Source: an uncultured Granulosicoccus sp.
GTDB taxonomy: Bacteria; Pseudomonadota; Gammaproteobacteria; Granulosicoccales; Granulosicoccaceae
Assembly: GCA_937924505.1 (NCBI GenBank)
Contig: CALDSR010000002.1
Span: forward strand, 62,001-126,000
Length of the DNA stretch: 64,000 nt
Reading direction: 5' to 3'
The notes below the pieces were generated by a model, which did no database searches, was not told where the DNA came from, and saw only the letters and a list, made by a program, of their open reading frames with translations. Each line of letters begins with the position of its first letter. Position 1 is the first letter of the stretch. The translations under genes and the position numbers were made by a program. This document shows, piece by piece, positions 1 through 10,180 of this stretch.

Positions 1-174
1 ATCATCGGGATTGCGACACGTGCCCGGTACCCTCAAGCGTTACAGTTTATTTCATTCCACAGACAAAAAACCCCAACCACGAAGACTCATGATTGGGGTT
101 TTTTTCGACTGGGATTACATGCCTACCCGACAGAATATAATCGACCCGGTAAGCATACCGTGTGTATCAAATCA
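1..174. other. Left-edge intergenic sequence downstream of katG
   Basis: No gene is visible in this stretch. It holds the katG terminator hairpin (listed separately) and otherwise shows no motif I can name. The first 60 bases could be the edge of a neighbouring transcription unit lying outside the window. Confidence 0.5.
65..104 (-). terminator. Rho-independent terminator of katG, probably bidirectional
   Basis: A perfect 12-bp inverted repeat pairs an arm at 65-76 (six A then CCCCAA) with an arm at 93-104 (TTGGGG then six T), with a 16-nt loop. Read on the minus strand it lies about 70 bases after the katG stop and ends in a T run. It is symmetrical, so it could also stop plus-strand transcription entering from the left. 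Confidence 0.88.
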
Positions 175-2385
<2,211 letters not shown>

Positions 2386-2397
2386 TTATATCGGTAT

Positions 2398-2832
2398 TTA
2401 TTTTTGGCAATTCGGGCAAGTGCCCCAATAAGTGACTTCAGCCTCGTCGATAACATACCCATGATCGTCATCCGCTTCCAAGCAAGGCGCTTTGCCAATC
2501 GCACAATCAATATCAACCAGTGCTGCACACTCACGACAAATCAGATGATGATGATTGTCGATCCGAACCTCATAGCGAGCCGCAGATCCTGCCGGTTGAA
2601 TACGACGAATCAGACCATGCTCTGACATCACATTCAGTGCGTCATACACGGCCTGACGGGAAATGGCCCCGATCTCCAGACGCACCATTTCCGACAGTTC
2701 GTCAGCCATCGCGTGTGGTGTTTTCTTTACCGCCTGATAGACGGCAAGACGCTGTGCCGTCACCTGAAGCCCTGCATTTCGCAAAGCGCCTGAGACGTCG
2801 ACCGAAGCTGGAGATTTTGATGCTGGAGCCAT
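2398..2832 (-). CDS. perR: Fur-family regulator, PerR-type peroxide sensor
   Basis: This 144-aa protein is a metal-dependent DNA-binding repressor of the Fur superfamily. The winged-helix region includes [14 protein letters not shown], followed by the metal-binding HHH at 94-96 and two CxxC pairs (C99/C102 and C139/C142) that would form the structural zinc site. The residue after the first CxxC pair that separates Bacillus PerR (Asp) from Fur (Glu) appears to be Asp here (D107). Together with katG immediately downstream this favours a peroxide sensor over an iron regulator. There is no Shine-Dalgarno sequence, but a good promoter ends only a few bases before the ATG, so the mRNA may be leaderless. 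The family assignment is firm; the PerR sub-assignment is inference. Confidence 0.9.
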   Translation of the reverse strand: MAPASKSPASVDVSGALRNAGLQVTAQRLAVYQAVKKTPHAMADELSEMVRLEIGAISRQAVYDALNVMSEHGLIRRIQPAGSAARYEVRIDNHHHLICRECAALVDIDCAIGKAPCLEADDDHGYVIDEAEVTYWGTCPNCQK

Positions 2833-2841
2833 CTAGAGAGA

Positions 2842-2870
2842 ATAATCATGCAAACTCTGGATCTTGTCAA
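2842..2870 (-). promoter_or_regulatory. Sigma-70-type promoter of the perR-katG unit
   Basis: On the minus strand a perfect TTGACA (-35, 2865-2870) is followed after exactly 17 bp by GATTAT (-10, 2842-2847). The expected start of transcription falls 0-3 bases before the regulator's ATG at 2832, which has no Shine-Dalgarno sequence. A leaderless transcript is therefore possible. I could not find a convincing Fur/PerR palindrome over it. Confidence 0.65.
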
Positions 2871-3264
2871 GTATTTGAACGTAACTAAATTGCAATTCGC
2901 TCATGTCGAACAAATAACGGCATTTTGTAAAAAAATGCCCCAATTGACCGGGATGGACGCATCGGCGAGCTACAGAGCTTGCGGCTTACACACCGCACTA
3001 GCTCCACCACCTCCACCGCGCAGCAACAACTGGCTCAATCCTATCCGGACCGGAGCTGACAACTCGGCCCGTCACGGCCGACTAGCGAAGTTTGCACTTA
3101 GCGCCTTTCATCAAAGAATTGCGACAGTTGCTACCCTAGCCAGCAATCAGGTTTGACGCTGTCTGAGCACATCGCGATGTGTACTTTCAGAAATATCACT
3201 GAGATACTGTGCGGCACGTATCGATCAAACGCAATACTATCTAACCAACTATTTCGAAAGCTCC
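2871..3264. other. Intergenic region between perR and the GST gene
   Basis: Nearly 400 bp without a supportable gene. An open frame of 102 codons crosses it (2848-3156) but starts inside the perR promoter, has no ribosome binding site and resembles no family I know. The promoter of the GST gene is presumably at the right end, but no clear -35/-10 pair stands out. Confidence 0.5.
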
Positions 3265-3870
3265 ATGAAACTCTACGGTGATGGCCTATCCGGCAACTGC
3301 TACAAGATCAAGCTACTGATGTCATTGCTCGACATTCCACATGAATGGGTGCATGTCGATATCACAAAGGCCGAAACCCACACGCCGGAATTCACAGCTC
3401 TTAATGCTAATGCGAAGATCCCGGTATTGGTCCTTGACGATGGAAACACGCTCAACGAATCCAATGCGATTTTGAATTACCTCGCCAGAGATTCGGCCTA
3501 CATCCCATGCGACCCGCTCGATCATGCACGTATGTTGAGCTGGCAGTTCTTCGAACAGTACAGTCATGAACCGTTTATCGCTGTCGCCCGATTTATCAAT
3601 ATTTATCTTGGTATGCCTGCTGATAAAGCCGATGAGTTTGCCTCGAAGCAAAAAGGTGGAAACAAGGCCTTGCAAGTCATGGAAGGTACGCTCATCACAC
3701 GGCCTTTTCTCGTGGGTAATTCACTATCCCTGGCCGATATCAGTTTGTATGCGTACACGCATGTTGCAGAGGAAGGAGGGTTCCATCTTGCAAAGTATCC
3801 CTCCGTGCAGGCCTGGCTAACACGAATCAGTGAGCACCCTGGTTTTGTGCCAATGCAAGAGACTGCGTGA
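3265..3870 (+). CDS. Glutathione S-transferase family protein
   Basis: This 201-aa cytoplasmic protein has a thioredoxin-like N-terminal half with the bacterial GST start SGNCYKI (residues 10-16). Next come the cis-proline segment KIPVLVLDDG and the glutathione-binding ESNAILNYLA. The all-helical C-terminal half contains the N-capping motif LSLADISLYAY. It would conjugate glutathione to, or reduce, electrophilic compounds. It is monocistronic and the substrate cannot be predicted. Its position beside katG/perR fits a general stress role but does not prove one. Confidence 0.92.
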   Translation: MKLYGDGLSGNCYKIKLLMSLLDIPHEWVHVDITKAETHTPEFTALNANAKIPVLVLDDGNTLNESNAILNYLARDSAYIPCDPLDHARMLSWQFFEQYSHEPFIAVARFINIYLGMPADKADEFASKQKGGNKALQVMEGTLITRPFLVGNSLSLADISLYAYTHVAEEGGFHLAKYPSVQAWLTRISEHPGFVPMQETA

Positions 3871-4011
3871 TCTCGAACGGCTAATAATTCGAAGTACGTC
3901 AGCGTCGGTAAAGCTGATGCCAGATAAACTCCTGCGACAAACTTCAGCCTTCACCAGCGCACAGAGAGAGCGTAACTTCAGTATTGTCGCGCTGCGAATA
4001 CCTTGTCAAGC

Positions 4012-4911
4012 TCACGCATCTAACCATTTATGTGCGACATCGTTGATCGTTACCACAGCAGAATTCTTCAGTTTGCGCTCGAGGGATATGGCGTAATAAT
4101 TTTCGGTGACGCCCGCTGCCACACCTATCAGACTTGCGTTGTACATATGCTCTATTTCTTCAGCTATGGCAGACGGAGCCGGGAAGATGCCAACACCTGC
4201 TTCACCAAATACTTTTAACAAGGCTCCATCATCAAATTCAGCCACCACTCGCGGGACGATACCAACATTCTCAAGCCAGGCATCAAGCTCTCGCCGGATG
4301 ATATTGTGCTGGCGAGGCAACAGAAACGGTGCATCGGTTAACGACTCGGGAAACCGTTTAGTGTATTTCCGCGCTTGCTTTTTTTGTACAAACCACCCCA
4401 TTTCGCTCCTACCGAGTGAATGATTGTATGCCTTCACCCCCAGACCAGAGGGTAGTGGTTTATTTGATAACACCATGTCTATTCTGTGCAAGGCAAGTTC
4501 AGCCAACAATGATTCAAGGCTGCCTTCCTGGCAAACTAGACGTACTGGAGAGCCCTGTGACAACACGGGCTCAAGTACCCGAAAGGCGATCAACTTGGGT
4601 ATCAAATCCACAACACCGATATTGACCAGTATTGAAGAATCCGGCTGCTTCTCATTAACCTGTTGCGCAAGCTCTGCACCGATCGAAAATATTTCATCAG
4701 CATAATGCTTGACCAATTGACCAGTATCCGACAGCTCAAGCCCGCGCCCAACACGATGAAACAAAGGCTCCCCAACCGCTTGCTCCAGTAGTTTGATCTG
4801 CCCGCTGATGGTTTGCGGAGTCAGATTGAGCTGCTTCGATGCCAGCGCAATACTTCCCTCTCTGGCAACCGTCCAGAAATAAAGCAAATGATTGTAATTA
4901 AGGTGGCGCAC
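4012..4911 (-). CDS. nhaR: LysR-family activator NhaR
   Basis: This is a LysR-type regulator of 299 aa. Its N-terminus, RHLNYNHLLYFWTVAREGSI, and the helix-turn-helix segment LNLTPQTISGQIKLLEQ closely follow Escherichia coli NhaR, the sodium-responsive activator of nhaA. The C-terminal effector domain includes the conserved stretch EFDDGALLKVFGEAGVGIF. The start is a GTG, with GAGGGG a few bases upstream. An nhaA gene lies 1.2 kb away on the opposite strand, with a cation exchanger between them, which supports the assignment. A block of 12-bp tandem repeats sits just upstream and may be part of its own control region. Confidence 0.92.
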   Translation of the reverse strand: MRHLNYNHLLYFWTVAREGSIALASKQLNLTPQTISGQIKLLEQAVGEPLFHRVGRGLELSDTGQLVKHYADEIFSIGAELAQQVNEKQPDSSILVNIGVVDLIPKLIAFRVLEPVLSQGSPVRLVCQEGSLESLLAELALHRIDMVLSNKPLPSGLGVKAYNHSLGRSEMGWFVQKKQARKYTKRFPESLTDAPFLLPRQHNIIRRELDAWLENVGIVPRVVAEFDDGALLKVFGEAGVGIFPAPSAIAEEIEHMYNASLIGVAAGVTENYYAISLERKLKNSAVVTINDVAHKWLDA

Positions 4912-4930
4912 ATATCCCCTCTTAAACCCA

Positions 4931-5023
4931 GACTACTTGCCATGCTACTTGCCGAACCAAGTGCCGTACTTAGTGCCTTACTAGGTGCCGTACTGATGAA
5001 CTACGTGCCGTACTTGCCTGCCG
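4931..5023. repeat. Seven degenerate copies of a 12-bp tandem repeat upstream of nhaR
   Basis: Units of about 12 bp ending in a GTGCCG-like core follow one another at 4931, 4943, 4955, 4967, 4979, 4991 (this one carries 8 extra bases) and 5011. The consensus is roughly TACTTAGTGCCG. The block lies 20-110 bp upstream of the nhaR start codon, inside its probable promoter or leader. It could be a run of protein-binding sites or a slippage-prone array. Repetition is seen directly; function is unknown. Confidence 0.7.
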
Positions 5024-5064
5024 AGCCGCCCATGATTCAACACAAACAATATGAGTCACTCTAA

Positions 5065-5988
5065 TCAACCCATCAACAGCACGACAACATAGACAAAGTA
5101 GCTTACAAGCAAGGCAATACCGGACAAGCGATTGTAATAACCTGGCTTTGTTCCCACGATGAAAATGAACAGCGACAAGCCTGCGAAAAAGCCGATGGTC
5201 AGAAAATCAATCTCGATGTGATGCAGTGGCGCTACCAATGCACTCAAACCCAGTACCATGCCGATGTTCAGGATATTTGATCCAACAACGTTGCCAACGG
5301 CAAGACTCGCTTCTCTTCTTATGACAGCCACAACCGTTGCCGCGATCTCAGGCAAACTGGTACCGAGGGCGGTGACGGTCAGCGCAACGACGGTCTCTGA
5401 CAACCCAAATATCTCAGCGAAGCCAAGGCCTCCCCATATCAAGGATTCAGCGCCGACAACCAACGCTACAATGCCACCGACTGTCAACAACGCCGTTTTG
5501 GACTTGCTGTGTAAAACACCCTCGCCTGATTCCTTGGCGACAGGAGGCGCCAACGCATTGGATCTGAAAGCGAACGCAAAGCTCAGTAGCATGCCCAACA
5601 ACAGAATCACGCCCTCCGACCGAGCTATAGTGCCATCGTGCAATAGAACAACCGCAACCATCGTTAACAGCAGTGCTGCCAAGAGCTGTTGACGCAGTAA
5701 TTTTTCCACAACCAGTATCGCCACAAGAGCCGCAATACCCAACACAACAGCACTGTTGATGATATTCGAACCGACAACATTACCCGCTGCCATGGCGCCG
5801 TGACCCTGTATTGCAGAGCCAAGGCTGACAAACAACTCTGGAGCACTCGTCCCCAGCGACACCAGTAACAATCCGGTGATCGCTTTCGGCATTTGAGTTC
5901 TTGTGCCGATATCAGTGACACCATCAAGTAACCAGTCACCGCCTTTGTACAAGAGCAGACAGCCCACAATCAATGCTAGATAAATCAC
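5065..5988 (-). CDS. Sodium/calcium exchanger of the CaCA family (YrbG type)
   Basis: This is an inner-membrane antiporter of 307 aa, normal for the bacterial CaCA family, with about ten hydrophobic segments. The two inverted alpha-repeats are plain: LLLVSLGTSAPELFVSLGSA in the first half and VTALGTSLPEIAATVVAVI in the second, each followed by the ion-binding motif GNVVGSNI. The acidic residues of GTSAPE and GTSLPE form the cation site in the family. The start is a GTG at 5988. It lies between nhaR and nhaA, so the three genes form a cation-homeostasis block. It would exchange Na+ (or H+) for Ca2+. Confidence 0.93.
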   Translation of the reverse strand: MIYLALIVGCLLLYKGGDWLLDGVTDIGTRTQMPKAITGLLLVSLGTSAPELFVSLGSAIQGHGAMAAGNVVGSNIINSAVVLGIAALVAILVVEKLLRQQLLAALLLTMVAVVLLHDGTIARSEGVILLLGMLLSFAFAFRSNALAPPVAKESGEGVLHSKSKTALLTVGGIVALVVGAESLIWGGLGFAEIFGLSETVVALTVTALGTSLPEIAATVVAVIRREASLAVGNVVGSNILNIGMVLGLSALVAPLHHIEIDFLTIGFFAGLSLFIFIVGTKPGYYNRLSGIALLVSYFVYVVVLLMG

Positions 5989-6101
5989 GTTTCAGTTTTC
6001 GTCAACCAGTCGGGAACACAGCACAGCATGGCAACATCTTGAATATTCGGAAAGTCGTTTTTCTCACGGCGATACATCGGTATTTCCGAACTGAGAAACA
6101 G

Positions 6102-6107
6102 TATAAT
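6102..6107 (+). promoter_or_regulatory. Probable -10 element of nhaA
   Basis: A perfect TATAAT lies here. The hexamer 17 bp upstream (GTATTT) is a poor -35, which is what an activator-dependent promoter would show; NhaR is the obvious candidate activator. Transcription would start near 6114, giving a leader of about 58 bases to the GTG at 6172. Confidence 0.5.
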
Positions 6108-6171
6108 ACGTCTTTACCGATTGAGGCCAGCACCGATAAGATTAAGGTCTCCAAACCAATTTACAACTGAC

Positions 6172-7455
6172 GTGCCCAGAAACGCTCTCAAACGCTTTAT
6201 AAAGCTCGAATCTGCCGCAGGCATTCTGCTTTTCGCCGCCGCAGCTCTGTCGATGCTCGTTGCCAACTCTCCGTTAGCGGATCTGATGACAGACGTGTTG
6301 AACACCCGCGCCTCGGTAATCATCGGCTCACTTGCTATCGATAAATCGGTATTGCTGTGGATCAACGACGGCTTGATGGCCGTGTTCTTTCTGCTCGTGG
6401 GCCTGGAACTCAAACGCGAGATCATGGAAGGTCAGCTTTCAAACAAAAGCCAGTTGATACTGCCATTGCTAGCCGCGACCGGCGGTTTTGTGATTCCTGC
6501 ACTAGTATTTGTTCTATTCAATCAGGGCGACGCAGTCAATCTCCGCGGCTGGGCAATACCATCAGCGACAGACATCGCGTTTGCATTAGGCGTACTGTCA
6601 CTATTTGGATCCCGTATCCCACTATCGGTAAAGGTGTTTCTGACCTCGCTCGCCATCATTGATGATCTTGCAGCTATTATTGTTATTGCTGTGTTCTACA
6701 CCAGCGAGCTTTCCTTGGTTGCTTTGACAATCTCAGCTGTGGGGATCGCTGTGCTTGCTTGTATGAATGCTCTAAACGTTACCCGGATCGCCGCGTACAT
6801 TCTGGTCGGAGTGATTATCTGGGTTGCGGTGCTGAAAAGTGGCATACATGCCACTCTGGCAGGAGTCGTCGTCGCATTCTTTATCCCGATCACAACGTCA
6901 CCCAAACAGCTCAAACTCATCGAGTCAGGTGAGTCCAATCGACCTCGTTCTCCGCTACGCTCACTAGAACACAGCCTGCACACCTGGGTGGCTTACGCTA
7001 TTCTGCCGCTGTTTGCATTTGCCAACGCAGGAGTTTCGCTCAAGGGCCTGGATCTGGCAAGCCTGCTTAACCCGTTGACTCTTGGTATCGCAGTCGGTCT
7101 TTTCGTCGGCAAACAACTGGGCGTGTTTATTCCGATATGGGTGGGTCTTCGAGCTCGATGGTTCGATATGCCCAAAGGGGCAAACTTGATGATGCTTTAT
7201 GGCACGGCCGTAACAACCGGCATTGGCTTCACAATGAGCTTTTTTATCGGGTCACTGGCTTATAAGGATCTTGGGCCTGGATTCTCCAATTCAATGAAAC
7301 TGGGTGTGCTCAGTGGCTCAATGCTGTCCTTGTTTGTTGCATTGATCATTCTTTGGATTAGCACGAGGGATCACGGCCAATCCAATCGAGGCGCTCCGAT
7401 CAGTCCGGATTATGATCAGATGAGCGCAGACAATCCCGATAAACTCGAAAAATAA
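6172..7455 (+). CDS. nhaA: Na+/H+ antiporter NhaA
   Basis: This is an electrogenic Na+(Li+)/H+ antiporter of the inner membrane. I place the start at the GTG at 6172 (427 aa), because that aligns the N-terminus with E. coli NhaA and puts the TATAAT at 6102 at a sensible distance. A TTG at 6121 would add 17 residues. The catalytic aspartate pair is D164-D165 in LAIIDDLAAII, and D134 lies in SATDIAFALGVLSL; these are one residue off the E. coli numbering. FANAGVSLKG and GIGFTMSFFIGSLA are also conserved. The C-terminal tail of about 35 hydrophilic residues is longer than in E. coli. It is monocistronic and probably controlled by NhaR. Confidence 0.96.
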   Translation: MPRNALKRFIKLESAAGILLFAAAALSMLVANSPLADLMTDVLNTRASVIIGSLAIDKSVLLWINDGLMAVFFLLVGLELKREIMEGQLSNKSQLILPLLAATGGFVIPALVFVLFNQGDAVNLRGWAIPSATDIAFALGVLSLFGSRIPLSVKVFLTSLAIIDDLAAIIVIAVFYTSELSLVALTISAVGIAVLACMNALNVTRIAAYILVGVIIWVAVLKSGIHATLAGVVVAFFIPITTSPKQLKLIESGESNRPRSPLRSLEHSLHTWVAYAILPLFAFANAGVSLKGLDLASLLNPLTLGIAVGLFVGKQLGVFIPIWVGLRARWFDMPKGANLMMLYGTAVTTGIGFTMSFFIGSLAYKDLGPGFSNSMKLGVLSGSMLSLFVALIILWISTRDHGQSNRGAPISPDYDQMSADNPDKLEK

Positions 7456-7938
7456 CCAACCAACTCAATTCAACCGTACGAAATGTGAATGAAGGAAAAT
7501 TCATGATCTATCGGGAAGAGATTTGTGACGCGACAATTCATCGACACGTTTTTTTACATGTTTGAAAAAAAACAGTCAAATGATTGCGACGTGACCAGAC
7601 ATCAGTTACCACTGGAAAATAGCTTTAAACCGCTAAAAACAAGTAGTTTTACGTCAAATAGCCCGGTAGATATTGTGCAGTTACCGCCATTTGAATAGCT
7701 CGTAAGACGTGGTTAAACGACCGTCAAATCGGGCAGTGACAATAGTTCGCCGCCCAATAACGTTTGTAATCACCCCTGATAAGCGCGTAGCATTGCTACC
7801 GATAGCCACGGCGATCACTTGTGGGCATTGGCATGAGGCCACAATTACTAAGTAATTCTTGCTCGCTATCGGTTAACTAGCTATTCGAGCTACGGCCAGT
7901 CAGCAGCAATCATCTTTTAAATTACGCGGAGACATTCG
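7456..7938. other. Intergenic region between nhaA and the DUF937 gene
   Basis: 483 bp without a gene. It contains an A/T-only imperfect inverted repeat near 7549-7577 that is too AT-rich to be a convincing terminator, and a 15-bp palindrome at 7843-7857 listed separately. The ribosome binding site GGAG at 7927-7930 belongs to the following gene. Nothing else is recognisable. Confidence 0.5.
7843..7857. promoter_or_regulatory. 15-bp palindrome upstream of the DUF937 gene
   Basis: AATTACT-A-AGTAATT is a perfect palindrome about 80 bp upstream of the next start codon. The position suits an operator, but no cognate regulator is adjacent, and short AT-rich palindromes arise by chance. Confidence 0.3.
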
Positions 7939-9165
7939 ATGTCATTCAATATTATCGATTTAGTAAAGGATCAAATCAGTGATCAGATGATGGGCCAGAT
8001 AGGCGGCCTTATAGGTGGGGATAATGCACAGACAAGTAACGCTTTGGGCGGTGCTCTTCCGGGACTGTTAAGCGGTCTGACTAAATCTGCTGGAACAGCA
8101 GGTGGTGCGGGTGCTCTTTTCAACGCCGTACAGAAACAGGATGACGGCCTACTCGGAAATATGGGCGCTCTGCTCGGTAGCAACGATTCCGCCAACGTCA
8201 TCAATCAGGGCACATCAATGCTCGGATCCCTGCTGGGCAACGGCGCACTGGGCAAGCTCGCTGGTGTATTGGCAGGCTTTTCCGGCTTGAATTCAAAAGG
8301 CAGTAGCTCCCTGATGGGTATTCTCGCGCCGATCATCATCGGCGTGATCAAGAAGAAAGTCTTCGACGGTGGCTTGAACGCCGGTGGTCTGGCAAGCCTG
8401 CTTGGTGATCAACAAAGCAACATTGCCGCTGCCATGCCACAGGGGTTTTCCAGTCAGCTCGAGTCTTCTGGTTTTCTCGACAGCATTGCCGCTGAGCCGA
8501 TGGCAGCGGTTTCTGCACCTGAAGTCAAAATACCTGATGTCAAAGCGCCCAATATCGACATGCCAGATGTGTCGGCGCCGTCCGGTGGCGGCTTCATGAA
8601 ATGGTTGCTACCACTGGCCGCTGTCGTGGTTCTCGGCTGGCTTGGTATGAAGTACTTTGGTGGTCAGGGTAGTGATGCGCTCGATGCAGCGAAAGGCGCA
8701 GCTGACACGGCCTCCAGCACCGCAACTAACGCAGCGGAATCTGCGACCAATGCAGCCGGTGACGCCGTTGAATCTGTCGCCGGTGCGGCGGGTGGCCTCT
8801 CGGCTGAAGCTTTGGAAAAAGCCAAGGCCGCTATGCCAGCGGGTGTCAATTTCGATGAGATTTCCGGCAATCTCAATGATGTTTTCGGGTCGACGACTGA
8901 AACCCTGTCAGGCATAACTGATGCGGAGTCAGCAACTGCGGCTATCCCTGCGCTGGAAGACGTCTCTGGAAAATTGGGTGGCCTGAATGACGTCATGACA
9001 CGCCTTCCAGATGCAGCCAAAGGTCCACTTCAGTCCATCGTGTCGGGCGGCCTTGGTAGTCTTCAGCCTGTAATTGACAAGGTTATGGGTCTGCCGGGTA
9101 TCGGGCCTATCCTCGAGCCTGTTGTAGGTCCGATGGTTGAAATGCTCAGTGGTATGGCCGGCTAA
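7939..9165 (+). CDS. DUF937-domain protein with one central membrane segment
   Basis: The N-terminal 150 or so residues are rich in Gly, Ala, Leu and Ser, with repeated LLG and LGG turns, as in DUF937 (YidB-like) proteins. A single hydrophobic segment, WLLPLAAVVVLGWLGMKYF, lies near residue 225. It is followed by an Ala/Thr/Ser/Glu-rich stretch (AADTASSTATNAAESATNAA) that is probably an extended helix or linker. The C-terminal 120 residues form a second low-charge Gly/Leu/Ala domain. There is no signal peptide. GGAG eight bases upstream supports the ATG. The gene stands alone between nhaA and a convergent murQ. No function is known for the family. Confidence 0.8.
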   Translation: MSFNIIDLVKDQISDQMMGQIGGLIGGDNAQTSNALGGALPGLLSGLTKSAGTAGGAGALFNAVQKQDDGLLGNMGALLGSNDSANVINQGTSMLGSLLGNGALGKLAGVLAGFSGLNSKGSSSLMGILAPIIIGVIKKKVFDGGLNAGGLASLLGDQQSNIAAAMPQGFSSQLESSGFLDSIAAEPMAAVSAPEVKIPDVKAPNIDMPDVSAPSGGGFMKWLLPLAAVVVLGWLGMKYFGGQGSDALDAAKGAADTASSTATNAAESATNAAGDAVESVAGAAGGLSAEALEKAKAAMPAGVNFDEISGNLNDVFGSTTETLSGITDAESATAAIPALEDVSGKLGGLNDVMTRLPDAAKGPLQSIVSGGLGSLQPVIDKVMGLPGIGPILEPVVGPMVEMLSGMAG

Positions 9166-9215
9166 TCACCTTGACAGTGTGATGGTAAGGTTTGGGTTCA
9201 ATCAACCTGGGCTAT

Positions 9216-10139
9216 TCAAACACCATCCAATGATTTCATCGCGGCTCTTAATGAGCCGCGATGTGTTTCCAGCCTGGCTCTGGCAGAAGATTCCGTTTCT
9301 CCTAAAGCCAGTAAAGCCGCCAGCTTTACCCATCCATTAGCAGCCTCGACTGCACGTCTTGCATCGTCATCAGCGAGATCCGGCAGTACGCCTTGCAGTA
9401 ATCGTATACGGCGCTTTTCCAGCTTGTTGTTTACCGCAGCCATGTCGATCATCAGATTGCCGTAGGTTCGGTTCAGCCTGATCATCAACGTCGTACTGAA
9501 CAGGTTGAGTGCAATTTTCTGAGCGGTACCTGCGGCCATCCTTGTTGAACCGGCAAGCACTTCGGCGCCACTGTCGAGATGTACCGGGTGCTCCGATATT
9601 TTCAGCAGCGTCGAATCCTGGTTATTGGCAATACCTATTGCCACGGCCCCTTGGCTTTTGGCGCATCGCAGCCATTCACATGTCCAGCGTGATTCACCAC
9701 TAGCGGCGATAGCAAGTACGACATCGTCCGCTGTCAACTGGGCGGCAGCTACCTCCTCATTTGCCGCATCAGCATCATCTTCAACCCCTTCAACACTTTG
9801 AATGAGTGCAGCATCGCCACCCGCCATGCTTAGCAATAATCTGTCATGTGGCCAGCCAAAGGTTGGCCACATCTCAGCACCATCCTGTACCGCGAGTCGA
9901 CCTGAAGCACCGGCTCCAGCGAGTATCAATCGACCTTGCGGAGAATTGGTCAACCGCTCGGCAGATGCGGCGACAGCCCGGTCAATATCAGCAATTGCGG
10001 CTGACACTGCGCTGACAGCATTGGCCTGACTATCCAGCAACGTCTGCAATATCGTGTTGTTGTCGTGTAGATCAAGATCAATCTGCGAACGATCGATGTA
10101 TTCTGTTTTTTGAGTCATGACAATTTCTGAACATGACAT
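9216..10139 (-). CDS. murQ: N-acetylmuramic acid 6-phosphate etherase MurQ
   Basis: MurQ cleaves the D-lactyl ether of MurNAc-6-phosphate to give GlcNAc-6-phosphate in cell-wall recycling. The 307-aa protein has a SIS sugar-phosphate fold with GAGASGRL (GAGTSGRL in E. coli), the glutamate of DGAEMWPTFG at the position of the catalytic residue, and IAASGES, GSTRMAAGTAQK and YGNLMIDM. A second ATG at 10118 would give 300 aa, closer to E. coli; neither has a clear ribosome binding site. It lies about 40 bp downstream of the VOC gene on the same strand with no terminator between, so it is probably the last gene of the peptide-importer operon. No anmK or PTS gene is seen in the window. Confidence 0.93.
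   Translation of the reverse strand: MSCSEIVMTQKTEYIDRSQIDLDLHDNNTILQTLLDSQANAVSAVSAAIADIDRAVAASAERLTNSPQGRLILAGAGASGRLAVQDGAEMWPTFGWPHDRLLLSMAGGDAALIQSVEGVEDDADAANEEVAAAQLTADDVVLAIAASGESRWTCEWLRCAKSQGAVAIGIANNQDSTLLKISEHPVHLDSGAEVLAGSTRMAAGTAQKIALNLFSTTLMIRLNRTYGNLMIDMAAVNNKLEKRRIRLLQGVLPDLADDDARRAVEAANGWVKLAALLALGETESSARARLETHRGSLRAAMKSLDGV
9237..9263 (-). other. Strong hairpin inside the 3' end of murQ
   Basis: A perfect 11-bp inverted repeat (CATCGCGGCTC at 9237-9247, GAGCCGCGATG at 9253-9263) with a 5-nt loop lies within the last codons of murQ. No T run follows on either strand, so it is not a standard terminator. It may protect the mRNA 3' end of the long operon. Confidence 0.55.
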
Positions 10140-10180
10140 CGGGGGATAGCCATGAATCGATATCCAATATAAGACTTCAG

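Noticed and set aside
2848..3156. Open frame of 102 codons between perR and the GST gene
   Set aside because: It begins inside the perR promoter, has no ribosome binding site, and its composition looks like non-coding translation.
4813..5064. Open frame across the 12-bp repeats upstream of nhaR
   Set aside because: A 12-bp repeat keeps any frame open and makes a false 4-residue repeat. The frame overlaps nhaR on the other strand and has no start signals.
7549..7577. Inverted repeat of T and A runs after nhaA, considered as terminator
   Set aside because: The stem is only A-T pairs with no GC core, so it would not form a stable terminator.
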